This document shows positions 26,378 through 36,677 of a stretch of 64,000 bases of DNA, piece by piece. The DNA lies in NCBI RefSeq assembly GCF_017813355.1, contig NZ_JAGIYZ010000008.1:62001-126000 (forward strand), written 5' to 3'. The notes under the pieces are model-generated. The model made no database searches, was not told where the DNA came from, and saw only the letters and a program-made list of their open reading frames with translations. Source of the stretch: Roseomonas nitratireducens (GTDB taxonomy: Bacteria > Pseudomonadota > Alphaproteobacteria > Acetobacterales > Acetobacteraceae). The translations under genes were made by a program, and so were the position numbers. The stretch's first letter is position 1, and each line of letters opens with the position of its first letter.

Positions 26378-27385
26378 ATGATCCCTCGCCTTGCCCTCGT
26401 GCTCGGTGATCCCGCGGGCATTGGCCCCGAGATCATGACGCGCCTGCTGTCCGACCCCGCGAACCGGGAGAAGGCGGCGCTGCTGCTGGTGGCCGACCCG
26501 GACGAGCTGGCCGAGGGCATGCGCATCGCCGGCGTCGACCTGCCCATCCTGCGCGCGAACGACCCGGGCGCCCTGGCGCCGGGCCGCATCGCGCTGCGGG
26601 AAGTGCGCCGGCGCGCGCCGATCCCGCGCGGCGTCTCGAGCGCCGAGGGCGGGCAGCACGCGATGGACACGCTGCGCGAATGCCTGGCGCTGGCGCAGGA
26701 CGGGACGGTGGACGGCATCTGCTTCGCGCCGCTGAACAAGGCGTCGCTGCACATGGCGCGGATGGGCCACCCCGATGAGCTGCACTGGTTCGCCGAGGTG
26801 CTCGGCCACGGGGGCGCGACCAGCGAGTTCAACGTGCTCGACGGCCTCTGGACCTGCCGGGTCACGAGCCATGTCGCGCTGCGCGAGGTCGCCGAGCTGA
26901 TCACGCCCGCGCGCATCATCGAGGCCATCGCCCTGATCCATGGCGCGCTGCTGCAGGCCGGCATCGCCGCGCCGCGCATCGCGGTCTGCGGCCTCAATCC
27001 CCACAATGGCGACAACGGCGCCTTCGGGCGGGAGGAGATCGATGTGATCGGCCCCGCCATCGAGGAATCCCGGCGCCGCGGCCTGCCCTGCGAGGGGCCC
27101 TATCCGGCGGACACCATCTTCCTGCGCGCGCAGCCGAAGCCGGACGGGTCGCGCGACGTCGACGCCATCGTCACCATGTACCACGACCAGGGGCAGATCG
27201 CGATGAAGCTGATGGGCTTCTGGCGCGGCGTGACCGTCGCGGGCGGTCTGCCCGTGCCGATCGCCACCTGCGCGCACGGCACCGGCTTCGACATCCAGGG
27301 CCGCGGCATCGCGCGCATCGGCGCGCTGCAGGCCGCCTTCGACCTGGCCTGTGCCATGGGCGCGCAGCGCCGCGCGCGGGGCTGA
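26378..27385 (+). CDS. PdxA-family 4-hydroxythreonine-4-phosphate dehydrogenase-like protein
   Basis: A 335-residue metal- and NAD-dependent dehydrogenase of the PdxA family. Landmarks are GDPAGIGPEI at the N-terminus, SHVALREV and MYHDQGQIAMKLMGF, which hold the metal-binding histidines, and GTGFDIQGRG near the end. True PdxA acts in pyridoxal phosphate synthesis; PdxA2-type relatives act on phosphorylated four-carbon sugar acids. Here the neighbours are a sugar-acid dehydratase and a keto-deoxy-sugar-acid dehydratase, which favours a catabolic role. No DUF1537 kinase, the usual partner of PdxA2, is adjacent, so the substrate is open. The stop is 5 bases before the next ATG. Confidence 0.88.
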   Translation: MIPRLALVLGDPAGIGPEIMTRLLSDPANREKAALLLVADPDELAEGMRIAGVDLPILRANDPGALAPGRIALREVRRRAPIPRGVSSAEGGQHAMDTLRECLALAQDGTVDGICFAPLNKASLHMARMGHPDELHWFAEVLGHGGATSEFNVLDGLWTCRVTSHVALREVAELITPARIIEAIALIHGALLQAGIAAPRIAVCGLNPHNGDNGAFGREEIDVIGPAIEESRRRGLPCEGPYPADTIFLRAQPKPDGSRDVDAIVTMYHDQGQIAMKLMGFWRGVTVAGGLPVPIATCAHGTGFDIQGRGIARIGALQAAFDLACAMGAQRRARG

Positions 27386-27390
27386 CGCGC

Positions 27391-29118
27391 ATGTCCGCGA
27401 AGAAGCCGCTGCGCAGCCAGGCCTGGTTCGGCCGGCAGGACAAGATGGGGTTCTACTACCGCTCCTTTCTCAAGAACCATGGCACGCCGCAGGACCAGTT
27501 CGACGGCAGGCCGGTGATCGGCATCTGCAACACCTGGTCCGAGCTCACGCCCTGCAACGCGCATTTCCGCGACCTCGCGCGGCATGTGCGCGACGGCATC
27601 CTGGAAGCGGGCGGCTATCCGCTGGAATTCCCGGTCTCCTCGCTCGGCGAGGTGACGATGCGTCCGACCGCGATGCTCTACCGCAACCTCGCCGCGATGG
27701 ATGTGGAGGAAGCGCTGCGCGCCCACCCGCTCGACGGCGCGGTGCTGCTGATGGGCTGCGACAAGACCACGCCCGCGCTGGTGATGGGCGCGGCGAGCGT
27801 GGACCTGCCGACCATCGGCGTCTCGGGCGGGCCGCAGCTGCGCGGCGTCTATCGCGGCCAGATCATCGGCTCGGGCACCAACATCATCTCCATGAGCGAG
27901 CAGCTGCGCGCCGGGGAGGTGACGCTCGAGGAATTCCACGAGGCCGAGGCGGGCATGAACCGCTCCGCCGGGTCCTGCATGACGATGGGCACGGCCTCAA
28001 CCATGGCCTCGCTGGTCGAGGCGATGGGCCTTGGCCTGCCGCAGAACGCCGCGATCCCGGCTGCCGATGCGCGGCGCAACCTGCTCGCGCGCATGGCCGG
28101 CCGGCGCATCGTGCAGATGGTCCATGAGGACCTGACCATCTCGAAGATCCTCACCCGCGCGGCCTTCGAGAACGCGGTGCGGGTGCTGGGCGCGATCGGC
28201 GGCTCGACCAATGCGGTGGTGCACCTGCTGGCCATCGCGCGCCGGCTCGGCGTGCCCTTCACGCTGGACGACATCGACCGGCTCGGCCGCGGCGTGCCCT
28301 GCCTGGTGGACCTGATGCCCTCCGGCCGCTTCCTGATGGAGGATTTCTTCGAAGCCGGCGGCCTGCCCGTGGTGCTGAAGACGCTGGGGGAGGCCGGGCT
28401 GCTCGATCGCGACGCCATCACCGCGAACGGCAAGCCCATCTGGGACAATGTGAAGGACGCCCGCTGCTGGCGGCCGGATGTCATCACCCCCTGGGACAAG
28501 CCCTTCAAGCCCGAGGGCGGCATGGCGGTGCTGCGCGGCAACCTCTGCCCCGACGGCGCGGTCATCAAGGTCTCCGCCGCCTCCCCCAACCTCATGCGCC
28601 ACACCGGCCGCGCCGTGGTGTTCGAGAGCATCGAGGAACTGCACGCGCGCAAGGATGACGAGGCGCTCGACATCGACGCCGACTGCATCATGGTGCTGAA
28701 GAATTGCGGGCCGAAGGGGTATCCCGGCATGGCGGAGGTGGGGAACATGCCCATCCCGCAGAAGCTGCTGCGCCAGGGCGTGCGGGACATGATCCGCATC
28801 AGCGACGCGCGCATGTCCGGCACCGCCTACGGCACCGTGGTGCTGCACGTCGCGCCGGAAGCGGCGGCGGGCGGGCCGCTCGCGCTGGTGCGCAGCGGCG
28901 ACCTCATCACCCTCGACGTCGCGGGCCGCGGCCTGCACCTGCATGTCGAGGAAGCGGAGCTCGCCGCGCGCCGCGCTGCCTGGACGCCGCCGCCGCCCGC
29001 GGCGACGCGGGGCTATGTGAAGATGTACATCGACCACGTTCAGCAGGCCGACCAGGGGGCGGATCTCGACTTCCTCGTCGGCGGATCGGGCGCGCCCGTC
29101 GCCCGCGACAACCACTGA
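27391..29118 (+). CDS. IlvD/Edd-family sugar-acid dehydratase (L-arabonate dehydratase type)
   Basis: A 575-residue iron-sulfur dehydratase. The opening RSQAWFGRQDKMGFYYRSFL is that of the arabonate/xylonate/galactonate dehydratase branch rather than of dihydroxy-acid dehydratase for valine synthesis. Cluster and active-site segments are visible: CNTWSELTPCN, MGCDKTTPA and SAGSCMTMGTASTM, plus SDARMSGTAYG near the C-terminus. The family removes water from an aldonic acid to give a 2-keto-3-deoxy acid. The next gene resembles the enzyme that takes L-2-keto-3-deoxyarabonate further, so L-arabonate or a related pentonate is the best guess. Confidence 0.9.
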   Translation: MSAKKPLRSQAWFGRQDKMGFYYRSFLKNHGTPQDQFDGRPVIGICNTWSELTPCNAHFRDLARHVRDGILEAGGYPLEFPVSSLGEVTMRPTAMLYRNLAAMDVEEALRAHPLDGAVLLMGCDKTTPALVMGAASVDLPTIGVSGGPQLRGVYRGQIIGSGTNIISMSEQLRAGEVTLEEFHEAEAGMNRSAGSCMTMGTASTMASLVEAMGLGLPQNAAIPAADARRNLLARMAGRRIVQMVHEDLTISKILTRAAFENAVRVLGAIGGSTNAVVHLLAIARRLGVPFTLDDIDRLGRGVPCLVDLMPSGRFLMEDFFEAGGLPVVLKTLGEAGLLDRDAITANGKPIWDNVKDARCWRPDVITPWDKPFKPEGGMAVLRGNLCPDGAVIKVSAASPNLMRHTGRAVVFESIEELHARKDDEALDIDADCIMVLKNCGPKGYPGMAEVGNMPIPQKLLRQGVRDMIRISDARMSGTAYGTVVLHVAPEAAAGGPLALVRSGDLITLDVAGRGLHLHVEEAELAARRAAWTPPPPAATRGYVKMYIDHVQQADQGADLDFLVGGSGAPVARDNH

Positions 29119-29128
29119 GGACCCCGTG

Positions 29129-30046
29129 ATGACGCAACCCTATCGCGGCGTCTTTCCCGTCGTGCCGACGATCTTCCACGCCGACGGCACGCTCGACCTC
29201 GATGGCCAGCGGCGCGCGATCGACTTCATGATCGACGCCGGGTCGCAGGGCCTGTGCATCCTCGCCAACTTCTCCGAGCAGTTTGTGCTGACGGACGAGG
29301 ACCGCGACACGGTGATGAAGGCGGCGCTGGACCACGTCGCGGGCCGCGTGCCCGTCATCGTCACCACCAGCCACTTCGCGACCCACATCTGCGCCGAGCG
29401 CAGCCGCCGCGCGCAGGAGATGGGTGCCGCGATGGTCATGGTCATGCCGCCCTACCACGGCGCCACCATCCGGGTAGGCGAAGCGGGCATCTACGACTTC
29501 TTCCGCCGCGTCTCGGACGCGATCTCGATCCCGATCATGATCCAGGACGCGCCGGTCGCCGGCACGCCGATGTCCGCCGCCCTGCTCGCCCGCATGGCGC
29601 GGGAGATCGCGAACGTCTCCTACTTCAAGATCGAGGTGCCGCAGGCCGCGGCGAAGCTGCGGGAGATCATCGCGCTGGGCGGCGACGCAATCCTCGGCCC
29701 CTGGGACGGGGAGGAGGCGATCACGCTGATGGCCGACCTCGACGCCGGCGCGACGGGCTCGATGACCGGCGGCGGCTTCCCCGACGGCATCCGCCAGATC
29801 ACCGATGCCTGGTTCGCCGGCGACCGGGCCGGGGCGATGGACGCCTATTGCCGCTGGCTGCCGCTGATCAACCACGAGAACCGGCAATGCGGCCTGCTCG
29901 CCGCAAAGGCGCTGATGGAGGAAGGCGGCGTGATCCGCTGCGGGGCACCGCGCGCGCCGATCGCGCCGCTGCATCCGGCGGCGCGGGCCGGCCTCATCGA
30001 GATCGCCCGCCGCCTCGACCCGCTGGTGCTGCGCTGGGGGCGGTGA
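29129..30046 (+). CDS. L-2-keto-3-deoxyarabonate dehydratase-like protein (DapA family)
   Basis: A 305-residue class I Schiff-base enzyme of the DHDPS/NAL family. It closely follows, from memory, the L-2-keto-3-deoxyarabonate dehydratase of Azospirillum: RGVFPVVPT, MIDAGSQGLCILANFSEQF, VIVTTSHFATHICAERS, MVMPPYHGAT and GPWDGEEAITL. That enzyme makes 2-oxoglutarate semialdehyde. The Schiff-base lysine is in YFKIEVP. ATGs at 29126 and 29129 are both possible; MTQPYRGVFP at 29129 is taken. It starts 10 bases after the dehydratase stop. The semialdehyde dehydrogenase that would complete the route to 2-oxoglutarate is not in the window. Confidence 0.88.
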   Translation: MTQPYRGVFPVVPTIFHADGTLDLDGQRRAIDFMIDAGSQGLCILANFSEQFVLTDEDRDTVMKAALDHVAGRVPVIVTTSHFATHICAERSRRAQEMGAAMVMVMPPYHGATIRVGEAGIYDFFRRVSDAISIPIMIQDAPVAGTPMSAALLARMAREIANVSYFKIEVPQAAAKLREIIALGGDAILGPWDGEEAITLMADLDAGATGSMTGGGFPDGIRQITDAWFAGDRAGAMDAYCRWLPLINHENRQCGLLAAKALMEEGGVIRCGAPRAPIAPLHPAARAGLIEIARRLDPLVLRWGR

Positions 30047-30062
30047 GTCGCACCCGGGCTCC

Positions 30063-30077
30063 ATAGTCACCATCTAT
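30063..30077 (+). promoter_or_regulatory. candidate OxyR half-site upstream of katG
   Basis: ATAG-N7-CTAT, the spacing of one half of the OxyR consensus, with the internal A also matching. It lies about 170 bases before the katG ATG in the 199-base gap. A second half-site at the right distance is not visible, so binding is uncertain. OxyR control of katG is common in proteobacteria. Confidence 0.35.
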
Positions 30078-30125
30078 CGACAGGCGCGGATTCGGGGGGT
30101 TCTTTCCATCCTCCGTTGCCGCTAG

Positions 30126-32453
<2,328 letters not shown>

Positions 32454-32462
32454 TCCAGGCGG

Positions 32463-32515
32463 CTACAGCACTATCCGGTCACACCGATTCAGTGTGACCG
32501 GATTTCGTGCTGTAG
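32463..32515. terminator. long two-part inverted repeat after katG
   Basis: CTACAGCAC (32463-32471) pairs with GTGCTGTAG (32507-32515) and CCGGTCACAC (32475-32484) with GTGTGACCGG (32492-32501), separated by small internal loops and closed by a 7-base loop. It starts 10 bases after the katG stop, between katG and the convergent DUF3750 gene, so it can serve both as terminator. Its lower GC and its size suggest it could be a copy of a dispersed palindromic element. Confidence 0.65.
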
Positions 32516-32563
32516 AAGAAATGGCTGCCCCCGGGCGCGGCGCGAATGTCGCACCCGGGGCGC

Positions 32564-33304
32564 CTATTGGACGCCGATGCGCCCGAGCCCCGGCAGCTTG
32601 ATCGCCGGCCGGCGCAGATCGATCCCGGCCACCCCGCCGAGGATGTTGACCTCGATCCCCTCCACCCAGCCGATCGTGACGCCGGCATAGCCGCCGAGCG
32701 TCAGCCGCAGCCCCGTGCCCGATCCGGTGGCGCGCAGCCAGCGCCCGTCATGGGGAAAATCCTTGCCGATCGCGGTGGGCGGCAGCACGGCGCCGGCGTC
32801 CGGCACCGCTTCCAGCAGCGCGGCGACGAAGGTGTTGGAATTGGGCCCGGGCCAGACGCGGTAGTCGCCGCGCTGGCGCCAGGGATAGGCCGCGACCGCG
32901 GCCTCGATGCGCGGGATCATGCGCGCCGCCGCCTCCCCATCCGCCGCGAAGACGACCTGCGGCGCGCGGCCGAACCAGCGCCCATCGGCCGCGAAGCCGT
33001 TCACGCGGATCGGGTCGCCCCAGGCGGTGACGTCGTAGCGCGTGTAGTCCTCCGTCCCCTCAGGCTTGACCACCACCCAGCTGTGCACGGCGACGATGCC
33101 GCGCCAGCGCACGGTGGGCGCGGCGAAGACGCGCAGCAGGGCGGGCGCGTGCGCGGCGGCGGGCGGCAGTTGGCCGGCGCTCGACCGGTCCGCCTGCCAC
33201 CAATCGGCGCCGACATCGTCGCGCAGGTGCAGCCCCGCGGCGACCCCGATCGGCAGCAGGTAGACCAGGACGAACAGCACCAGCAGGCGTCGCAGGATCT
33301 TCAT
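32564..33304 (-). CDS. DUF3750 family membrane-anchored protein
   Basis: A 246-residue protein with one N-terminal hydrophobic helix (ILRRLLVLFVLVYLLPIGVAA) that is a signal anchor or uncleaved signal. The rest faces the periplasm. It carries the DUF3750 signatures RWRGIVAVHSWVVVKPEG, YTRYDVTAWGDP, YRVWPGPNSNTFVAAL and AIGKDFPHDGRW. The function of the family is not known; the PGPNSNTF segment with conserved His and Cys/Asn neighbours hints at an enzymatic site, but that is speculation. The ATG at 33304 is chosen because the membrane helix follows at once; the longer frame adds an implausible leader. It is divergent from the yghU-like gene. Confidence 0.88.
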   Translation of the reverse strand: MKILRRLLVLFVLVYLLPIGVAAGLHLRDDVGADWWQADRSSAGQLPPAAAHAPALLRVFAAPTVRWRGIVAVHSWVVVKPEGTEDYTRYDVTAWGDPIRVNGFAADGRWFGRAPQVVFAADGEAAARMIPRIEAAVAAYPWRQRGDYRVWPGPNSNTFVAALLEAVPDAGAVLPPTAIGKDFPHDGRWLRATGSGTGLRLTLGGYAGVTIGWVEGIEVNILGGVAGIDLRRPAIKLPGLGRIGVQ

Positions 33305-33434
33305 CGTCCCGTCGCATGTGCACGCCGCGCGACCGTGGGCAAGGGCGCGGTCGCGGCCCGCCCCTGGCGCGGCGCGCGGGAAGGCCCCACCTTTCGGGCA
33401 CACCCCATCCACGAAGCCACCAGGAGCCCGTCGC

Positions 33435-34307
33435 ATGAGCTCGACCGACGACTACGTGCCGCCCAAGGTCTGGACCTGGAACAAGGCCAGCGGCGGGCAG
33501 TTCGCCAACATCAACCGCCCCATCGCCGGCGCGACGCATGAGAAGGACCTGCCGGTCGGCCGCCATCCGCTGCAGCTCTACTCCCTCGGCACGCCGAACG
33601 GGGTGAAGGTGACGGTGATGCTCGAGGAGCTGCTCGCGCTCGGCCACGGCGGCGCCGAATACGATGCGTGGCTGGTCCGCATCCGGGACGGCGAGCAGTT
33701 CGGCTCCGGCTTCGTCGCGGTGAACCCGAACTCGAAGATCCCCGCGCTGCTCGACCGCAGCGGGCCGACGCCGGTGCGCGTGTTCGAGTCCGGCGCGATC
33801 CTCACCTACCTCGCGGAGAAGTTCGGCGCCTTCCTGCCGCGCGAACCCGGCCCGCGCGCCGAATGCCTGTCCTGGCTGTTCTGGCAGATGGGCAGCGCGC
33901 CCTATCTCGGCGGCGGCTTCGGGCATTTCTACGCCTATGCGCCGTCCAAGATGGAATACCCGATCGACCGCTTCGCGATGGAGGTGAAGCGGCAGTTGGA
34001 CGTGCTCGACCGCCGGCTCGCGGAGAGCGAGTACGTCGCCGGGCCCGACTACACCATCGCCGACATGGCGATCTGGCCCTGGTATGGCGGGCTCGCCAAG
34101 GGCTGGCTCTACGGCGCGGGCGAGTTCCTCGATGTCGGCTCGTACCGGAACGTGCAGCGCTGGACGGAGACGATCTGGCAGCGCCCGGCGGTCAAGCGCG
34201 GCCGCATGGTCAACCGCGTGCAGGGCGACCCGTCCGAGCAGCTGCGCGAGCGCCACGACGCGAGCGACTTCGAATTGCGCACCGAGGACAAGATCGGCGG
34301 CGGCTGA
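33435..34307 (+). CDS. yghU: YghU-type glutathione S-transferase / disulfide oxidoreductase
   Basis: A 290-residue enzyme of the Nu-class glutathione transferases, which use glutathione to reduce disulfides and organic hydroperoxides. The N-terminal extension (YVPPKVWTWNKASGGQFANI) is a hallmark of YghU proteins. The thioredoxin fold follows (HPLQLYSLGTPNGVKVTVML, NPNSKIPALLD, ESGAILTYLAEKFG), then an all-helical domain with GPDYTIADMAIWPWYGG. The ATG at 33435 gives the expected MSSTDDYVPP start, with AGGAG upstream. Close to katG it would fit peroxide defence. It is about 70 bases before the second Bug gene. Confidence 0.93.
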   Translation: MSSTDDYVPPKVWTWNKASGGQFANINRPIAGATHEKDLPVGRHPLQLYSLGTPNGVKVTVMLEELLALGHGGAEYDAWLVRIRDGEQFGSGFVAVNPNSKIPALLDRSGPTPVRVFESGAILTYLAEKFGAFLPREPGPRAECLSWLFWQMGSAPYLGGGFGHFYAYAPSKMEYPIDRFAMEVKRQLDVLDRRLAESEYVAGPDYTIADMAIWPWYGGLAKGWLYGAGEFLDVGSYRNVQRWTETIWQRPAVKRGRMVNRVQGDPSEQLRERHDASDFELRTEDKIGGG

Positions 34308-34378
34308 CCCCCGCCTTCCTGGCCGCGGCGCCTTCGCCTAGGCTCCCCCGCAACGACAAGCGACTTGCGGAGGAAGCC

Positions 34379-35371
34379 ATGGGCATCACCGGGACCGGCG
34401 CGACGCGCCGCGGCGTCATCCTCGGCACGGCGGGCACGCTGCTCGCCGCGCCGGCCATCGCGCAGCAAGGCTATCCCGACCGGGCGGTCCGCCTCGTCAT
34501 CCCCTTCGGCGGCGGCGGGCAGACGGACATCGTCTCCCGCGTCACGGCGGAAGCGCTGTCGCAGCGCCTGGGCCAGCCGGTGGTGGCGGACAACCGCCCG
34601 GGCGGGGCGGGCAACCTCGCCGCCGAGGCGGTCGCGCGCGCGCCGGCCGACGGCTACACGGTGCTGGTCGCGACGCTGGGGACCAATAGCGGGCTGAACG
34701 CGCTGCTCTACCGCAACGTCGGCTACGATTCGGCGCGGGACTTCACGCCGGTCGGCATGTTCTGCACCACCTCGAACCTGCTGATCGTGCACAACTCGAT
34801 CCCCGGCAATTCCTTCGCCGACATCGTCGCCTGGATCCGCGCCAATCCCGGCCGCTTCAACTTCGCATCGGCCGGCGTCGGCGCCATCACGCACCTGGTC
34901 ATGGAGGATGTCGGCGCGCGGCTGAACCTCGACATGACGCACGTCCCCTATCGCCAGACGACGAACGCGATGACCGACCTGCTGGCCGGGCGCGTGCATG
35001 CGCGCTGCCTCGGCCTGCCGGAAGGCGAGCCGCTGCGCACGGCGCAGAGCGTGCGGCCCATCGCCGTCACCACGCCGGGCCCGCGCCCGGAATGGCCCGG
35101 CGTCGAGCCGATGAGCAACGTGATCCCGGGCTTCGAGGCCTCGAGCTATTTCGGCCTCGCCGTGCCCTCGCGCACGCCGCCCGAGATCGTCGCGCGGCTG
35201 AACGCCGCGCTGCAGGACGCGCTCAAGGACGAGACGGTGCGCGCCGCCTATCGCCGCGTCGGCGCCGACCCGGCCGACCCGCACCCGCCGGAGGTCTTCG
35301 CCGATCGCGCGAAGCGCGAAGGGGAACGCTGGGCGACGCTGATCCGCCGCCTGAACCTGGTTGCCGAATAG
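34379..35371 (+). CDS. Bug/TctC-family substrate-binding protein
   Basis: A 330-residue periplasmic binding protein. The N-terminus has a double-arginine signal (GATRRGVILGTAGTLLAAPA, cut near AIAQQ). The mature part begins YPDRAVRLVIPFGGGGQTDI and has VVADNRPGGAGNLAAEAVAR, THVPYRQTTNAMTDLLAGRV and the usual C-terminal KREGERWATLIRRL. An AGGAAG site precedes the ATG. The amidohydrolase that follows 43 bases later on the same strand suggests an N-acyl amino acid or similar conjugate as ligand, but this is only inferred from position. It is clearly a different receptor from the one at 24.3 kb. Confidence 0.93.
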   Translation: MGITGTGATRRGVILGTAGTLLAAPAIAQQGYPDRAVRLVIPFGGGGQTDIVSRVTAEALSQRLGQPVVADNRPGGAGNLAAEAVARAPADGYTVLVATLGTNSGLNALLYRNVGYDSARDFTPVGMFCTTSNLLIVHNSIPGNSFADIVAWIRANPGRFNFASAGVGAITHLVMEDVGARLNLDMTHVPYRQTTNAMTDLLAGRVHARCLGLPEGEPLRTAQSVRPIAVTTPGPRPEWPGVEPMSNVIPGFEASSYFGLAVPSRTPPEIVARLNAALQDALKDETVRAAYRRVGADPADPHPPEVFADRAKREGERWATLIRRLNLVAE

Positions 35372-35414
35372 CGCGCCGCGGCCACATCGAAGCCGAAGCA
35401 GGGGAGCCCGCCGG

Positions 35415-36620
35415 ATGGACCAGGACGACACCGCCGCGCGCATCGCGCGCCACCTGCCGGCGCTGACCGCGATCCGCCGCGACATCCACGCGCATCCCGA
35501 ACTCGGCATGGAGGAGACGCGCACGGCCGCCCTCGTCGCCGAACGCCTGCGCGCCTGGGGGCTCGAGGTGACGGAAGGCGTGGGCCGGCTCGGCGTGGTC
35601 GGCACGCTGCGCGGCCGGCGCCCGGGGCAGGGCGCGATCGGGCTGCGCGCGGACATGGACGCGCTGGCGCTGACCGAGCGCACGGCCCTGCCCTATGCCT
35701 CGGCCCATGCCGGGCGGATGCATGCCTGCGGGCATGACGGGCACACGACGATGCTGCTGGGTGCGGCGCAGGCGCTGGCCGAGGCGCCGGACTTCGCCGG
35801 CACCGTCCACTTCATCTTCCAGCCCGCCGAGGAAGGTCGCGGCGGGGCGGAAGCGATGCTCGCCGACGGGCTGTTCCAGCGCTTCCCCTGCGATGCCGTC
35901 TACGGCATGCACAACATGCCCGGCATGCCGGTCGGCAGCTTCGCCACGCGGGAGGGCCCGCTGATGGCCGCATCCGGCCGCTGGACCGTGACCTTCCGCG
36001 GCACCGGCGGGCATGGCGGCAATTCCCCGCACCTCGCCAGCGACATCACCGTCGCCCAGGCCGTCTTCATCCAGGCGCTGCAGACCATCGTCGCGCGCAA
36101 CGTGCCGGCCTCGGAAGGTGCCGTGGTCAGCGTCGGCCACATCGCCGGCGGCGCGCCGGAAGCGCTCAACGTCATGCCGTCGGAACTGCTGGTGGGCGGG
36201 ACGATGCGTGCCTTCACCCCGCCCGTGCAGGCGCTGGTGGAACGGCGGATCGGCGAGCTCGCGGCGCAGGCGGCGGCGATGGTCGGCGCGACGGCCGAGG
36301 CGAAGCTGTGGTGGAACACCGTCCCGCTGATCAACCATGGGCGGGAGACGCAGGCGATGCTCGCCGCCGCGCGCGCCGTCGCGGGCGATGCGGGCGTCGA
36401 TCCCGCCACCACCCCGGTCACGGGCGGGGAGGATTTCGCCTACATGCTGCGCGACAAGCCGGGCGCCTTCGTCTTCATCGGCAACGGCACGGCGCCGGAC
36501 GGCCAGGTGCACGAACTGCACACGCCGATGTACGACTTCAACGACGCGGCGCTGCCGCACGGCATCGCCTTCTGGGTCGGGCTGGTGCGGCAGGAACTCG
36601 GCATTCCCGCCGCGGGCTGA
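35415..36620 (+). CDS. M20 family amidohydrolase (hippurate hydrolase-like)
   Basis: A 401-residue metal-dependent amidohydrolase that releases a carboxylic acid from an N-acyl amino acid. Metal-binding segments are HACGHDGHTTMLLGAA, QPAEEGRGGAEAML and MHNMPGMPVG, with the lid-domain GTGGHGGNSPH and the terminal TGGEDFAYML and HTPMYDFND. The length fits the HipO/AmhX group of about 390 residues. It is cytoplasmic (no signal). The ATG at 35415, preceded by GGGGAG, begins MDQDDTAARI. It probably works on the substrate delivered with the Bug protein just upstream. The precise substrate is not determined. Confidence 0.93.
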   Translation: MDQDDTAARIARHLPALTAIRRDIHAHPELGMEETRTAALVAERLRAWGLEVTEGVGRLGVVGTLRGRRPGQGAIGLRADMDALALTERTALPYASAHAGRMHACGHDGHTTMLLGAAQALAEAPDFAGTVHFIFQPAEEGRGGAEAMLADGLFQRFPCDAVYGMHNMPGMPVGSFATREGPLMAASGRWTVTFRGTGGHGGNSPHLASDITVAQAVFIQALQTIVARNVPASEGAVVSVGHIAGGAPEALNVMPSELLVGGTMRAFTPPVQALVERRIGELAAQAAAMVGATAEAKLWWNTVPLINHGRETQAMLAAARAVAGDAGVDPATTPVTGGEDFAYMLRDKPGAFVFIGNGTAPDGQVHELHTPMYDFNDAALPHGIAFWVGLVRQELGIPAAG

Positions 36621-36677
36621 AGCGCCGCCGCGGCCGATGCCGCGAAGCCGGGGGCCGCGGATGCGGCCCGCCCGGTA

